From: Alloscardovia macacae
GTDB lineage: Bacteria; Actinomycetota; Actinomycetes; Actinomycetales; Bifidobacteriaceae
Assembly (NCBI RefSeq): GCF_002259705.1
Contig: NZ_MWWT01000001.1
Location: forward strand, 372,001 to 436,000
Direction: 5' to 3'
Length of the DNA stretch: 64,000 nt
Each line of letters begins with the position of its first letter. Position 1 is the first letter of the stretch. The notes under the pieces were generated by a model. The model ran no database searches, was not told where the DNA came from, and worked only from the letters and a program-made list of their open reading frames with translations. Both the position numbers and the translations under genes were made by a program. Shown here piece after piece: positions 35,776-45,249 of the stretch.

Positions 35776-36789
35776 TTACTGCGCGTCCAGAATATCCACC
35801 ACGAAGACGAGAGTGGAGTTTGCCGGGATGTTATTCTGCGCAGTGCTACCGTAGCCGAGGTCTGGTGGGATGATGAGCAGAACCTGCGAGCCTACCTTCT
35901 GGCCGGTCAGGCCCTGCGTCCAGCCCTTGACTACCTGCTGGAGGCTGAAGGTGGCGCTGGAGCCGCGAGACCACGAGCTGTCGAATGGCTTTGAGGCATC
36001 GCCTCCGAGGACCCAGCCCTTATACTGCACAGTAACCGTGCTGTTCTGCGTCACATCTGCGCCGGTGCCCTGGAGAAGAGTCTGGACCTTGAGCTGACCG
36101 TCTGACTTATAATCCTTCAGATCGGTAGCGTCGATGTTTGGCTCGCCATCCTTCGCGAGGGTGATCTTCGGCAGGCTCGAGTCGATGCCGTCCACAGCCT
36201 TACCATCTGCTCGGGTAGGGATGGTCTTTGCGCTGACGATGGTCAGGCCCATGATGTAGGCGGTGACCTCATTCTCAGAGTTTGAGGAGTTCGACGAGCT
36301 GGAGCTCGACGACTGTGAAGACGACGTGGAGGATTTCGAACCTTCCGAGGTGACGCCGATGGCCACGGTGGAGTTTACCTTCATGGACTTGAAAAGCTTA
36401 TAGAATGCTGGCTGGAGGTTCTTTTCAGAAAGCGTGGTCGTGCAGTCTGCCGCAGTCTCCCAGGTGGAGCTGACCTCTTTACCCGTCTTCGGGTCGAGGA
36501 CTATCTGCTGAATGCACAGCTTCTGGCCGTCCTTCAGCTCTGCTCCGTCACCCGTCTGAAGCATTTCATACGAATTATTCGTCACCTTAAAAGGTGTGGT
36601 GAAAGTAATAGTAGGCTTCTGGCCGAGTGCGCCTTCCGCCTTCAGTCCCGTCATCTGCGTGAAGGTGATGTCATTCGACGAGGATGAGGACGAGGAGGAT
36701 GACGAGCCGCACGCTGCCGTAGTAAGAACGAGCGCGGTGCTCATGAGAAGCGCGCCAGCTGTGCGCGCGAGTGTACGTGGTATATGCAT
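35776..36789 (-). CDS. FKBP-type peptidyl-prolyl isomerase lipoprotein
   Basis: 337 residues. A lipoprotein signal with lipobox TTAAC is followed by a run of about ten Ser. The middle domain has another Ser-rich stretch, and the C-terminal FKBP domain runs VTVQYKGWVLGG...VVKGWTQGLTGQKVGSQVLLIIPP and YGSTAQNNIPANSTLVFVVDIL. It folds secreted proteins outside the membrane. Start at 36789 because TAAAGT lies exactly 7 nt before the ATG; the longer frame to 36849 gives no signal peptide. Confidence 0.93.
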   Translation of the reverse strand: MHIPRTLARTAGALLMSTALVLTTAACGSSSSSSSSSSNDITFTQMTGLKAEGALGQKPTITFTTPFKVTNNSYEMLQTGDGAELKDGQKLCIQQIVLDPKTGKEVSSTWETAADCTTTLSEKNLQPAFYKLFKSMKVNSTVAIGVTSEGSKSSTSSSQSSSSSSSNSSNSENEVTAYIMGLTIVSAKTIPTRADGKAVDGIDSSLPKITLAKDGEPNIDATDLKDYKSDGQLKVQTLLQGTGADVTQNSTVTVQYKGWVLGGDASKPFDSSWSRGSSATFSLQQVVKGWTQGLTGQKVGSQVLLIIPPDLGYGSTAQNNIPANSTLVFVVDILDAQ

Positions 36790-37013
36790 ACGTCTCACTT
36801 TACCCACTGAGCCGGTCAAGCGCGAGCACAGAATGTGCAGGAATAACACAGGAATGTCAGAAAATGGCTTTTTTAAGGTCCTCCATGTAAAATGGTGTGG
36901 TTATAGAAAAGAAATTTCTGAGGGTGCGCCCCCAGATGCGAACGCAGATCAGCGGCTCGCGTGTTATGACAGTTGACTAGATACGCACGCGAGCTCGGAT
37001 CAAGGAGTCTGAC

Positions 37014-38240
37014 ATGCCTGAAACGTCTGAAGCACACGAAGAAGAGGGGAGCCCACTGAAGAAGTGGGATCGGCGCAGGATTATGCGCTGGATAGTGATG
37101 CCACTCGCCGCTGTTCTGGCCGTGGCAGCACTCGTCATGGGTGTGCTGAATCTGACCATCCTGCGCCCGGCGCGTGTGGTGTCTGCTTCGGCAGGAACGT
37201 CCACGAATTATGTGGTCCTAGATGCGGGCGTGGCGAATCTCGTCAGTTCGGAAGTATCCGTGACAGCCACTATTAAGGAATCGGCTGAGCAGCGCTCACA
37301 GGCTCGCTCGGGAGATGATAATTCCGCTCAGCGCATGATGTGCGTGGTCGCAGGATCCACCACAGATGTGGATGCGTGGATGGCTGCACAGGCTGTGGCG
37401 TACACGCGCGTGACAGGTCTGAGCAGCTGGACGAGCCTGTCCACGCAGAATGTGGCGAAGACGGGAACGGCAGCGAAGGACCAGGTTCAGCTTAGTGATT
37501 CGGACCTGTGGGCTCTGAGTAATTGTGCTGAGCGTACGGCCACACTCCGTATTACTGGCGCTCAGCCGTATGAAAAGGTCATCGCTTACAGCCCGAGTGG
37601 AGTGAGCAGCGTGCGGGTGAACTGGAACCGCACGAACATGCCGAATACCGCCATCCCATGGTTCAGCTGGGCAGCAGTCTTCATCGTGGTGGCGGTCCTC
37701 GCCATGACGTGGCTGTCTGGAGAAGATCCATTCGGCGCACAGCGCAGGAAAAGGAAGCGTGAAGAGCAGCTCGCTGCTCTCGAGGCTCGTGGTATCGATA
37801 CGGGCATGATTCCGAGCCTTGACGAACCGTACGTGCCGTACCAGAAGAAGAGTAAGTCGGGCATTACGCACCGCACGCGTACGAATGGTCTGTTCGGTGG
37901 TCTGTTCGGTAAGAAAGAGACCACCCCAGAGGACTCCACTCAGAAGGATACGCCGAAGCCTACGGTGGTCGATCCGAGCTCGGTGAATCTCGTGGCCTCC
38001 ACGGGTGCTGGTGCCACAGACAGCGCATGGTCGCCGTCCGTGATTAATCGCACAGATTCACAGGCACAGTCCGAGCACACTGGCACGCTGACCGGCCAGG
38101 AGCTGCTGGAATACCTCGCACGTCTGGCGGTGGAAGGCCGCTCGGACACTGCGGAAGATACGGCTGAAGACACGGCGGAAGAGATGAGCGAAGAGAGCGG
38201 AAAGATTGACACTTCCGAAAAGGACGATGCACATGAATAA
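37014..38240 (+). CDS. Bitopic membrane protein, actinobacterial, unknown function
   Basis: 408 residues. A charged cytoplasmic start, TM1 (WIVMPLAAVLAVAALVMGVL), an extracellular domain of about 150 residues, TM2 (WFSWAAVFIVVAVLAMTWL), then a long cytoplasmic tail with basic and finally acidic Glu/Thr repeats (DTAEDTAEDTAEEMSEESG). AAGGAG precedes ATG. The stop overlaps the start of the next lipoprotein gene, so the two form an operon and probably act together at the cell envelope. Confidence 0.78.
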   Translation: MPETSEAHEEEGSPLKKWDRRRIMRWIVMPLAAVLAVAALVMGVLNLTILRPARVVSASAGTSTNYVVLDAGVANLVSSEVSVTATIKESAEQRSQARSGDDNSAQRMMCVVAGSTTDVDAWMAAQAVAYTRVTGLSSWTSLSTQNVAKTGTAAKDQVQLSDSDLWALSNCAERTATLRITGAQPYEKVIAYSPSGVSSVRVNWNRTNMPNTAIPWFSWAAVFIVVAVLAMTWLSGEDPFGAQRRKRKREEQLAALEARGIDTGMIPSLDEPYVPYQKKSKSGITHRTRTNGLFGGLFGKKETTPEDSTQKDTPKPTVVDPSSVNLVASTGAGATDSAWSPSVINRTDSQAQSEHTGTLTGQELLEYLARLAVEGRSDTAEDTAEDTAEEMSEESGKIDTSEKDDAHE

Positions 38241-39228
38241 AAACCTCGCAGTACGCGCCGTAGCGGGCCTCGCCGCCGTTTCCGCGCTCGTTTCGCTCGC
38301 CGCATGCACGCCGTCGCCGCAAGCGCAGGCAGACCCGGACGGCGCTCCCGTCGTCACCACGGATCAGGAGCAGAAGATTCGCCAGAACGTGCTGAAAGCG
38401 ATTAAAGCCGCGGACGATGCGCGCGACACGAAGGCGCTGGCCGCACGCATGTCTGGTCCGGCGCTCACCGTGCGTGAAAGCCAGCTGAAGATAGCGCAGA
38501 GCACGAATAAGCTGGACTCGAGCGCCACTATCCCAGACTCGCTGAGCCAAAGCATCGTGAGCACGTCGAAGACCTGGCCGCGCGACCTCTTCGCCATCAC
38601 CACGGTCACGGACCAGCAGCAGTCGCAGCGTCTGCTCGTGCTCGACCAGGAGAAAGCGACGAGTAATTATAAGATTTGGGGTCTCGTGCGCCTCTTCTCG
38701 GGCGTGCAGATGCCGAAGTTCGCCGTGGCGACCATAGGCTCCGAGCAGGGGGATGCGAATACGTCCGGTTTGCTTCTTACTCCTGCGCAGGCGGCTCAGC
38801 AGTACGCGGACGTGCTTGAGAAGGGCTCGAACAGTTCGAACGCGAACCGTTTCGCGGACGATTCGTTCCGTCAGCAGCTGGCTACGCTTACCGAGAGCGT
38901 GCAGAGTGCTATCGCGCAGAACGAGGGCTCTCAGACGCAGACGTACAGCGCGGATACGAAGAATATGAAGGTCATCCGGACGGCTGATGGCGGCGCTCTG
39001 GCCGTCGTAGCCATTACGTCCGTGTGGACGCGTACGGCTGGGTCGAACCGCAAGTCGCTGCCTGCTTCGGAGAGCGAGACCGCGCTGTTCGGGAACGCGC
39101 AGTCCACGAGTACGCTCGAAGTGACGTATATGAACGAGGTCGCGCTGTACATTCCGGCGTCCGGCTCGAGTGAGCAGATACGCGCGGTAGGCGCGGAACG
39201 TCAGCCAATTTCCGTGGTAGCGAAGTAG
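38233..39228 (+). CDS. Lipoprotein, unknown function
   Basis: About 331 residues with a signal peptide and lipobox LAAC (VSALVSLAACTPSP). The mature part is alpha/beta with many Gln, Ser and Thr and no recognised family. Start at ATG 38233, nine bases after AAAAGGA; an ATG at 38227 is too close. It overlaps the upstream membrane-protein gene by 8 bp, which predicts translational coupling. Confidence 0.8.
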   Translation: MNKNLAVRAVAGLAAVSALVSLAACTPSPQAQADPDGAPVVTTDQEQKIRQNVLKAIKAADDARDTKALAARMSGPALTVRESQLKIAQSTNKLDSSATIPDSLSQSIVSTSKTWPRDLFAITTVTDQQQSQRLLVLDQEKATSNYKIWGLVRLFSGVQMPKFAVATIGSEQGDANTSGLLLTPAQAAQQYADVLEKGSNSSNANRFADDSFRQQLATLTESVQSAIAQNEGSQTQTYSADTKNMKVIRTADGGALAVVAITSVWTRTAGSNRKSLPASESETALFGNAQSTSTLEVTYMNEVALYIPASGSSEQIRAVGAERQPISVVAK

Positions 39229-39267
39229 TCGCAGTCATTCAGGGGAAACGTATAAAGGAGGAAGCGC

Positions 39268-40242
39268 ATGGCACAGGATGCATACCGTCCCAGCTTTTCG
39301 CTGGCAGGGGCAGTAGATCTCGAATCGCTCAAGCATAAAGCAGAAGCCCAGATGGGTGAAGAGGGGGGAGCTCCAGCAGCAGGTGGCTACGTCATCGACG
39401 TGACCGAGGCGAGCTTCGAAGCCATGGTGAACTCCTCGAACACCTTCCCTGTGCTTCTGCTCGTGTGGATGCAGGATGATCAGCGTTTCTTCGACGTGGC
39501 GCGTGCTCTGGCTCGCATGGTTACTGCTCTGAATGGTGGGATGCAGCTGGCGCGCATCGACGGTGCGTCGAATCCGCAGATAGTGCAGGCGCTGCGCGTG
39601 CAGGGGGTGCCAGCGCTATTTGCTCTCGTGGGTGGCCGGCCTATCCCTCTGCTCCAGGGCATGCCGTCTGAGGCGGAGCTCACGCAGCTCGAGGAGACGC
39701 TCCTACCACAGGTCGTGGCTATGGCTCAGCAGTCTGGGGTAACCGGCACAGCGCCGTTCGTGGGGGATTCGTCTGCGGATGCGTCTGGTGCTACTGACGA
39801 GGCCGCCGGACCAGCTGAGCCAGCCATTCCAGCCGGGCACGAGACTGCCCACGCACTGGCGGCCGCTGGACAGTATGACCAGGCTGCTGCCGAGTACGCC
39901 AAGCTCGTGGAGCGTGACCCTCATGATGCCGAGGCAGCACGACAGCGTGCTCTGTGCTTGCTGCTGGCTCGAAACGGCCAGTCGGATGTGCGCGTGGTGC
40001 GCGCTGCGGCGGCAGAGCGCGTGGACGACGTGCAGGCGCAGCTCGATGTGGCTGATGTGGATATGATAGGCGGGCAGATATCTGATGCGTTCGGGCGTCT
40101 TCTGGACTTTATCGCTGTGCCAGCACACCGCGAGCATCTCGCTGTGGTGCGTGAACGTCTCGTAGAGTACTTCGCTATTCCTGAAGCGAGCGATCCACGG
40201 CTGAAGGCTGCGCGGCAGAGGCTGATGACGCTGATGTACTAG
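39268..40242 (+). CDS. Thioredoxin-fold/TPR protein (CnoX-like)
   Basis: 324 residues. A thioredoxin-like domain (about 42-155; FPVLLLVWMQDD...ARIDGASNPQIVQALRVQGVPALFALVGG) has WMQDD where WCxxC would be, so it is not a disulfide reductase. A C-terminal tetratricopeptide region follows (HALAAAGQYDQAAAEYAKLVERDPHD). This architecture matches CnoX/YbbN co-chaperones. AAAGGAGG precedes the ATG. Confidence 0.88.
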   Translation: MAQDAYRPSFSLAGAVDLESLKHKAEAQMGEEGGAPAAGGYVIDVTEASFEAMVNSSNTFPVLLLVWMQDDQRFFDVARALARMVTALNGGMQLARIDGASNPQIVQALRVQGVPALFALVGGRPIPLLQGMPSEAELTQLEETLLPQVVAMAQQSGVTGTAPFVGDSSADASGATDEAAGPAEPAIPAGHETAHALAAAGQYDQAAAEYAKLVERDPHDAEAARQRALCLLLARNGQSDVRVVRAAAAERVDDVQAQLDVADVDMIGGQISDAFGRLLDFIAVPAHREHLAVVRERLVEYFAIPEASDPRLKAARQRLMTLMY

Positions 40243-40328
40243 TGGCTGCGGAGCTGCCCGGGGGGTGTAGCGGCGCTGCGCGCGGTAGGACGCGCTCGTG
40301 CGGGCTTGTGCGGGCGAGACGTGAGTTA

Positions 40329-40407
40329 TGTGTAAGTCATCTCACGTCTCGCTCTTTTTTATGCCTTTTCGCGTACTTTCGAGAGCGAAAATGAGATGAC
40401 TTACACA
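40329..40407. repeat. Long hairpin element (copy C)
   Basis: Perfect 16-bp arms 40329-40344/40392-40407 (TGTGTAAGTCATCTCA) around 47 nt, with further pairing inside (CGCTCT/AGAGCG). Its right arm resembles the neighbouring copy D (ATGAGAYGAYTTACA then AACTGGC). Together they fill the 389-bp gap between the TPR and CYTH genes; the rest of the gap shows nothing else. Confidence 0.8.
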
Positions 40408-40470
40408 GAACTGGCTCGAGGGGGATGGGAGGTGGATATGGAGAGGCCGAGGAGGGGATGTGAAAAGACA

Positions 40471-40548
40471 AGTTGTTTGTAAATCGTCTCATTTTTACCC
40501 TCTCCATCCCGGCGAAGAAGCAAAAAATGAGACGATTTACAAACAACT
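40471..40548. repeat. Long hairpin element (copy D)
   Basis: Perfect 26-bp arms 40471-40496/40523-40548 (AGTTGTTTGTAAATCGTCTC onward) with a 26-nt loop. The stem's outer GTTTGTA resembles the TTTGTAGTC family. No T-run follows the stem. Confidence 0.88.
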
Positions 40549-40631
40549 GGCCGTGAGTTTCCTTGAAACTGCACTCAGAGAGGCGAAGTGCGCCCAGCCC
40601 GGCCCTGCCCCAGCCGAAGCCGGCCCTGCCC

Positions 40632-41279
40632 CTACTCCTCCTCGCGGCGATTCTCTCCGAAGCTGTCGAGGAAGAGTGGCCCCACTTCCTCGAGCTCAGC
40701 AGCGAAGTCATCCTTCCATGCGCTAAATGGCTTTCCGGCGAGTCCGTCGTTCGAGAAGCGCGCCTGGTCAGTGATTTCCGTGGTGCAGAAGGATGGAATG
40801 ACGAGATTCGTCACAGGATTATGGCGCTCCACCTCAGCTACGATGAGTGGATAATTATCCGCGCCAAAGAGGTCTATCTTCCAGCCATCTTCGCCCTGCC
40901 AGATGCTGTAGCGGTTCTTAATAATCGCCTTTCCACCGCGGAAGACGAGCTCCGCAGCTACGTCGGGATCTATAGAGTTCTCCAGCTCATAGCGTGTACC
41001 GCCCACGGCTGGGCCCTTCGCTGTGAGCGTGGCTTCAGTAAAGCTATCGCGGTAGCGGGCGAGGACAGAAATGGGATCGGTATCCTCAGCCATGTCGAGG
41101 CGCACATTTTTCGCGTTCAAACGTACACGCAGAGCGTAGTTATCCTGGTGCACGTAATAGCTCTGGACGATGAGCGTAGGAGCCTCGTCAGCCAGAATCT
41201 CCGACGGAATGCTCTCACAGAAGAAGCGGCGTTCGTATTCGAAATGATCGAAGTGGTCGAGCTGATCGAGAGAATCCAT
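40632..41279 (-). CDS. CYTH domain protein
   Basis: 215 residues. FEYERRFF matches the ExExK-like opening of CYTH proteins (triphosphate tunnel metalloenzymes), with ARYRDS, ELVFRGGKAIIKNRYSIWQG and DLFG further on. The family hydrolyses inorganic triphosphate or makes cyclic AMP; the activity of this one is not assignable. The Lys of ExExK is replaced by Arg here. GGAGG precedes ATG 41279. Confidence 0.85.
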   Translation of the reverse strand: MDSLDQLDHFDHFEYERRFFCESIPSEILADEAPTLIVQSYYVHQDNYALRVRLNAKNVRLDMAEDTDPISVLARYRDSFTEATLTAKGPAVGGTRYELENSIDPDVAAELVFRGGKAIIKNRYSIWQGEDGWKIDLFGADNYPLIVAEVERHNPVTNLVIPSFCTTEITDQARFSNDGLAGKPFSAWKDDFAAELEEVGPLFLDSFGENRREEE

Positions 41280-41373
41280 GGCTACCTCCAGTAGTGGTAC
41301 ATACACCTGTACCACGATTTTAACATGCGCGGGTATGCGTGTTTCCGCTCCACTTGTTATAATCGTGGACGAT

Positions 41374-41447
41374 GGGTCTGTAGCTCAGCGGATGAGAGCA
41401 TCTGTTTCCGGTACAGAAGGTCGAGAGTTCGAATCTCTTCAGGCCCA
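41374..41447 (+). tRNA. tRNA-Arg (CCG)
   Basis: 74 nt with acceptor GGGTCTG/CAGGCCC (one G-T pair), D-arm, anticodon stem TCTGT/ACAGA with loop TTCCGGT (anticodon CCG, codon CGG), T-arm GAGAG TTCGAAT CTCTT and discriminator A. CCA is not encoded. TATAAT at 41358-41363 is a perfect -10 box. Confidence 0.96.
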
Positions 41448-41582
41448 CTTTTGGTCAGGTGCTTCCCGTAGTGCTTCCCGTAGCAGTGCCCGCAGCCTTC
41501 CCGCACAGCAGTGTACGACGCTTTTAGTACTCTTATATTCCATAGATAATACTCCTTCTATCGAGGACATGAGTAGAACGTT

Positions 41583-43244
41583 ATGGAAGAATTGACAGAA
41601 GAACAGACCGAAAAGAGCGAAAACGCCAGCGGAATGAATACCGTGGAACGCGCGGAACTCCTGCTGAAGCAGGACGAAACCATAGCCGAGCGCATCGCGG
41701 GCGGAGCGAGCCTCGACGAGGCCATCGACCCGTCGAACGAGCAGTACGGGCCGCACGCGCACCCGGAGCAGGTGCAGATGCGCGTGGCGAAGCGTTCGCT
41801 CATGCTGCAGAACGGGGTCGATCCGTACCCAGCCGAGCTGCCTGTCACGCATACCATTCAGCAGGTACGCGAGGCGTACGAGGGGAAGCTCGAAGCCGGG
41901 CAGGAGACGGACGACGTGGTAGCGCTGGCCGGTCGCGTCATCTTCCTGAGGAACGGCGGCGGCCTGTGCTTCGTGCAGCTCGAAGCCGGCGACGGCACAC
42001 CTATCCAGGGTATGCTTTCGAAGAAGGAGATCGGTGCAGACAGTCTGAAGGAATTTAAGCAGCTCGTGGATCTCGGGGACTTCCTCTTCCTCAAGGGCCG
42101 CGTCATCTCCTCGAAGACCGGAGAGCTCTCCATCTTCGCCAGCGAGTGGAAGATCGCGACGAAGGCGCTGCGCCCTCTGCCAGCGCTGCATAAGGAGCTG
42201 AACGAGGAACAGCGCACGCGTAAGCCATACCTCGGGATGATCGTGGATGATGCGATGCGTAAGATGGTGCGAAACCGCGCATCTGTGGTCTCCTCGCTGC
42301 GCCGGAACTTCGAGTCCCGCGGATACATCGAGGCGGAAACGCCTATGCTCCAGACGCTGCGCGGTGGTGCTACAGCGCGTCCGTTCACCACGCATATTAA
42401 TGCTTTCGACATGGGCCTGTATCTGCGCATCGCTCCAGAACTTTTCCTCAAGCGTATGCTCGTAGGCGGCATAGACCGTGTCTTCGAGATAAACCGCGCG
42501 TTCCGTAACGAGGGTGCAGATGCCACGCACGCACCAGAATTTACCACCATCGAAGCGTACGAAGCGTATGCTACGTATGACACCATGGCCACGATCACGC
42601 AGTCGCTCATCCAGCAGGCAGCTCTGGACACCTTCGGCTCCACCACGGTGACGCTGGCAGATGGAACGGAGTATGACCTCGGCGGCCAGTGGCGCGAGCT
42701 GGACATGTATGAGTCGCTGTCTGAAAAGCTCGGTGAGGAAGTCACGCCGGCCACGTCCGTCCAGACCCTGCAGGCCTTTGCGGATAAGCTGGGCGTGGAG
42801 CATGAAAAGGTGGAAAACCACGGTAAGCTCGTGGAAAACCTCTGGGATCACTTCTATACCGAGGACCCGCATCAGCTCTGGGAGCCTACTTTCGTGCGCG
42901 ACTTCCCTGTGGAGACTTCGCCGCTGACGAAGTCGCACCGCTCGAAGCCGGGCCAGGTGGAGAAGTGGGATCTGTACATCCGCGGTTTCGAGCTGGGGAC
43001 GGCATACTCGGAGCTGAATGATCCTGTCGTCCAGCGTCAGCGCTTCGTGGAGCAGGCGAAGATGGGTATGGCGGGCGACGACGAGGCTATGGACATCGAC
43101 GAGGACTTCATCGAGGCTCTCGGCGTGGGCATGCCTCCTGCGGGCGGCATGGGCATGGGATTAGACCGTCTGCTCATCGCGCTGACGGGCGCTACTATCC
43201 GCGAGACCATTACGTTCCCGCTGGTGAAGCCGCTGAGTATGTAA
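41583..43244 (+). CDS. lysS: Lysyl-tRNA synthetase, class II
   Basis: 553 residues: a family-atypical acidic N-terminal tail, an OB-fold anticodon domain (VALAGRVIFLRNGGGLCFVQL), class II motif 2 (FEINRAFRNEG) and motif 3 (GGMGMGLDRLLIALTG). Charges tRNA-Lys. The chosen ATG has no clear ribosome site; an in-frame ATG 17 codons later is possible. It follows tRNA-Arg by 135 bp, a stretch with GTGCTTCCCGTA direct repeats. Confidence 0.96.
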   Translation: MEELTEEQTEKSENASGMNTVERAELLLKQDETIAERIAGGASLDEAIDPSNEQYGPHAHPEQVQMRVAKRSLMLQNGVDPYPAELPVTHTIQQVREAYEGKLEAGQETDDVVALAGRVIFLRNGGGLCFVQLEAGDGTPIQGMLSKKEIGADSLKEFKQLVDLGDFLFLKGRVISSKTGELSIFASEWKIATKALRPLPALHKELNEEQRTRKPYLGMIVDDAMRKMVRNRASVVSSLRRNFESRGYIEAETPMLQTLRGGATARPFTTHINAFDMGLYLRIAPELFLKRMLVGGIDRVFEINRAFRNEGADATHAPEFTTIEAYEAYATYDTMATITQSLIQQAALDTFGSTTVTLADGTEYDLGGQWRELDMYESLSEKLGEEVTPATSVQTLQAFADKLGVEHEKVENHGKLVENLWDHFYTEDPHQLWEPTFVRDFPVETSPLTKSHRSKPGQVEKWDLYIRGFELGTAYSELNDPVVQRQRFVEQAKMGMAGDDEAMDIDEDFIEALGVGMPPAGGMGMGLDRLLIALTGATIRETITFPLVKPLSM

Positions 43245-43253
43245 GGTAGGTTT

Positions 43254-43296
43254 ACGAACGTCGCAGACTTTCGCACGAACGTCGCAGACTTTCGCA
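43254..43296. repeat. Tandem 21-bp repeat upstream of menA
   Basis: Two back-to-back copies of CGAACGTCGCAGACTTTCGCA-like sequence, followed by two copies of GCACGTCGTGCGG (about 43294-43337). They lie in the lysS-menA gap. Confidence 0.75.
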
Positions 43297-43361
43297 CGTC
43301 GTGCGGCTGCCTCGGGAACTGCTCGCACGTCGTGCGGACGTCACGCACAAGGAGGGCTCGC

Positions 43362-44336
43362 ATGCGCACACTTCGGCTTTTGATCCTCGGATCGCGCCCG
43401 CGCACGTGGGCCCTTTCTGTATGCCCCGTGCTCGTGGCGCTGCTGTGCGCGAGCATGGATTCGTATCTGCTCGGCACGACCTTCTGGTCCGGCTCTGTGC
43501 GAGTGCCGCTGGAGGCGCTACTGTGCGTGGTGGTAGCGCTGAGCCTGCAGATTTCTGCCAATTTTTCGAATGATTACATCGATGGCATCCGCAGCGTAGA
43601 CCGCTTGCGTGGGGACGGTGCGCCGGTGCGGATGAACGCAGCGGGCGGCATAGCGCAGCCTCTCGCTCTGCGTGCTGCCCTCGCTACCTCACTATTCGGC
43701 GTGGTCGCCGGCGTAGCGGCCGTGTGTCTCAGCCGGCAGTACTGGCTGCTGGGTGTGGGTGCGCTGTGCGTGCTCGCGGCGTGGGGATACTCGAGCTGGG
43801 CGAGTGCGCGTGGACTCGGCGAGCTTCTGGCTTTCCTCTTCTTCGGGCCTGTGGTCGTACTCTGCGTGGAGGCGCTCATACTGTCGGGTGGGGGCGGCTC
43901 GGCCCACGTAGGGCCGTGGGCGCTCCTGGGCAGTGTGCAGTGTGGCGTGCTTGCGGCGAGCGTGCTACTCGTGAATAATCTGCGTGACGAGTATAGCGAC
44001 CGCGCTGCTGGGAAACGCACGCTCGTCGTACGCTGGGGAGGCGCTTTCGGGCGCTGGCTGCTGGCTGCGTGGCTCGGCTGTGTGCTCGTGCTTTCCTGGG
44101 GGCAATTCTTCGTGGCTCTTTTCACGCTGTCGTTCCGCGTGAACGTGTGGCTTTCCTTGGCTGACGTGCTCGTGCTTGCTGCTCTGAATGCGGTGACTAT
44201 CTGGGGACTGCTGCACGTGTGGCGAGCTGTGAAGCGTCCAGCTTTCTACGCCCGAGTCTTTTCCTCGGTGAATCTTCTCATGATTCTTCTGACTCTCCAC
44301 ACGGCTGCGGTGTGGCTCGTCGCGAACGCGCTTTAA
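43362..44336 (+). CDS. menA: 1,4-dihydroxy-2-naphthoate polyprenyltransferase-like (MenA), UbiA family
   Basis: 324-residue membrane enzyme with about eight helices and both prenyl-diphosphate motifs, [14 protein letters not shown] and [20 protein letters not shown], the second typical of MenA. It would join a polyprenyl chain to DHNA to make demethylmenaquinone. AAGGAGGG precedes ATG 43362. No other men gene is in the window. Confidence 0.88.
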   Translation: MRTLRLLILGSRPRTWALSVCPVLVALLCASMDSYLLGTTFWSGSVRVPLEALLCVVVALSLQISANFSNDYIDGIRSVDRLRGDGAPVRMNAAGGIAQPLALRAALATSLFGVVAGVAAVCLSRQYWLLGVGALCVLAAWGYSSWASARGLGELLAFLFFGPVVVLCVEALILSGGGGSAHVGPWALLGSVQCGVLAASVLLVNNLRDEYSDRAAGKRTLVVRWGGAFGRWLLAAWLGCVLVLSWGQFFVALFTLSFRVNVWLSLADVLVLAALNAVTIWGLLHVWRAVKRPAFYARVFSSVNLLMILLTLHTAAVWLVANAL

Positions 44337-44346
44337 ACTAGTGAGT

Positions 44347-45084
44347 ATGACTTACAAGTTAGTACTGCTCCGTCATGGACAGAGCGCATGGAATAAGACT
44401 AACCAGTTTACTGGTTGGGTAGATGTACCCCTGACCGAACAGGGTGTGGAAGAAGCGAAGCGTGGTGGCGAGCTGCTGAAGGAGAAGAACGTTCTCCCAG
44501 ACATCGTCTTCACGTCTCTGCTGCGCCGCGCTATTAACACCGCGAACATCGCACTGGATGCTGCAGACCGCCTGTGGATTCCAGTAGAGCGTAACTGGCG
44601 CCTGAACGAGCGTCACTACGGTGCTCTTCAGGGTAAGAATAAGACCGAGATTCGTGAAGAATACGGTGACGAGAAGTTCATGATCTGGCGTCGCTCCTAC
44701 GGCACTCCACCTCCTGAGATCGATCCAAACGACGAGTACTCGCAGAATAATGACCCACGTTACGCAGGTGCAGAAGTCCCAGAGACCGAAGCTCTCTCGA
44801 ACGTGGTCACTCGCGTAACCCCATACTGGGAAGAGACCATTAAGCCACAGCTGAAGGCTGGTAAGACAGTCCTCATCGCTGCTCATGGTAACTCTCTGCG
44901 TGCCATCGTGAAGATGCTCGACGGTCTGAGCGAAGAGGAGATAGCTAAGGTGAACATTCCTACCGCTATCCCACTGCTCTACGAACTGGATGAGAACTTC
45001 AAGCCTATCAAGCCTCGTGGTGAATACCTCGATCCAGAGGCAGCAGCTGCAGGTGCTGCAGCAGTGGCGAACCAGGGTAAGTAG
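44347..45084 (+). CDS. gpmA: 2,3-bisphosphoglycerate-dependent phosphoglycerate mutase
   Basis: Interconverts 3- and 2-phosphoglycerate. 245 residues with the phospho-His loop [10 protein letters not shown] (His10), [24 protein letters not shown] and [15 protein letters not shown] 7 nt before ATG 44347 suggests a leaderless message; a GTG two codons upstream is less likely. Codon use is strongly biased, as expected for a highly expressed glycolytic enzyme. Confidence 0.97.
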   Translation: MTYKLVLLRHGQSAWNKTNQFTGWVDVPLTEQGVEEAKRGGELLKEKNVLPDIVFTSLLRRAINTANIALDAADRLWIPVERNWRLNERHYGALQGKNKTEIREEYGDEKFMIWRRSYGTPPPEIDPNDEYSQNNDPRYAGAEVPETEALSNVVTRVTPYWEETIKPQLKAGKTVLIAAHGNSLRAIVKMLDGLSEEEIAKVNIPTAIPLLYELDENFKPIKPRGEYLDPEAAAAGAAAVANQGK

Positions 45085-45115
45085 TTTTCATCGGTTTTCT
45101 ATAAAGCTGAATACA

Positions 45116-45153
45116 AAAAGGGCGAGTTCCTCGTGTGAGGGCTCGCCTTTTGT
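45116..45153 (+). terminator. gpmA terminator
   Basis: AAAAGGGCGAG (45116-45126) pairs with CTCGCCTTTTG (45142-45152), ending in TTTT. Confidence 0.85.
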
Positions 45154-45201
45154 ATGCTCTCGGCGAAAAGTAGTAATAAAAAAATTGACAACTAACTCCC
45201 G

Positions 45202-45242
45202 CTCCTTTAAGCTGTAACTATAAACATTACAGCTTAAAGGAG
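45202..45242. promoter_or_regulatory. Perfect palindrome over the ribosome site of the ywnB-like gene
   Basis: Perfect 16-bp arms CTCCTTTAAGCTGTAA (45202-45217) and its complement (45227-45242) with a 9-nt centre. A consensus TTGACA lies at 45185-45190. The right arm contains AAAGGAG, the ribosome site of the next gene. Likely operator of the Rrf2 regulator encoded 660 bp downstream, or an RNA hairpin masking the ribosome site. Confidence 0.85.
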
Positions 45243-45249
45243 TATGTGC

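Noticed and set aside
41374-41580. Integrated element at tRNA-Arg
   Set aside because: No integrase, no repeat of the tRNA 3' end downstream; lysS follows directly.
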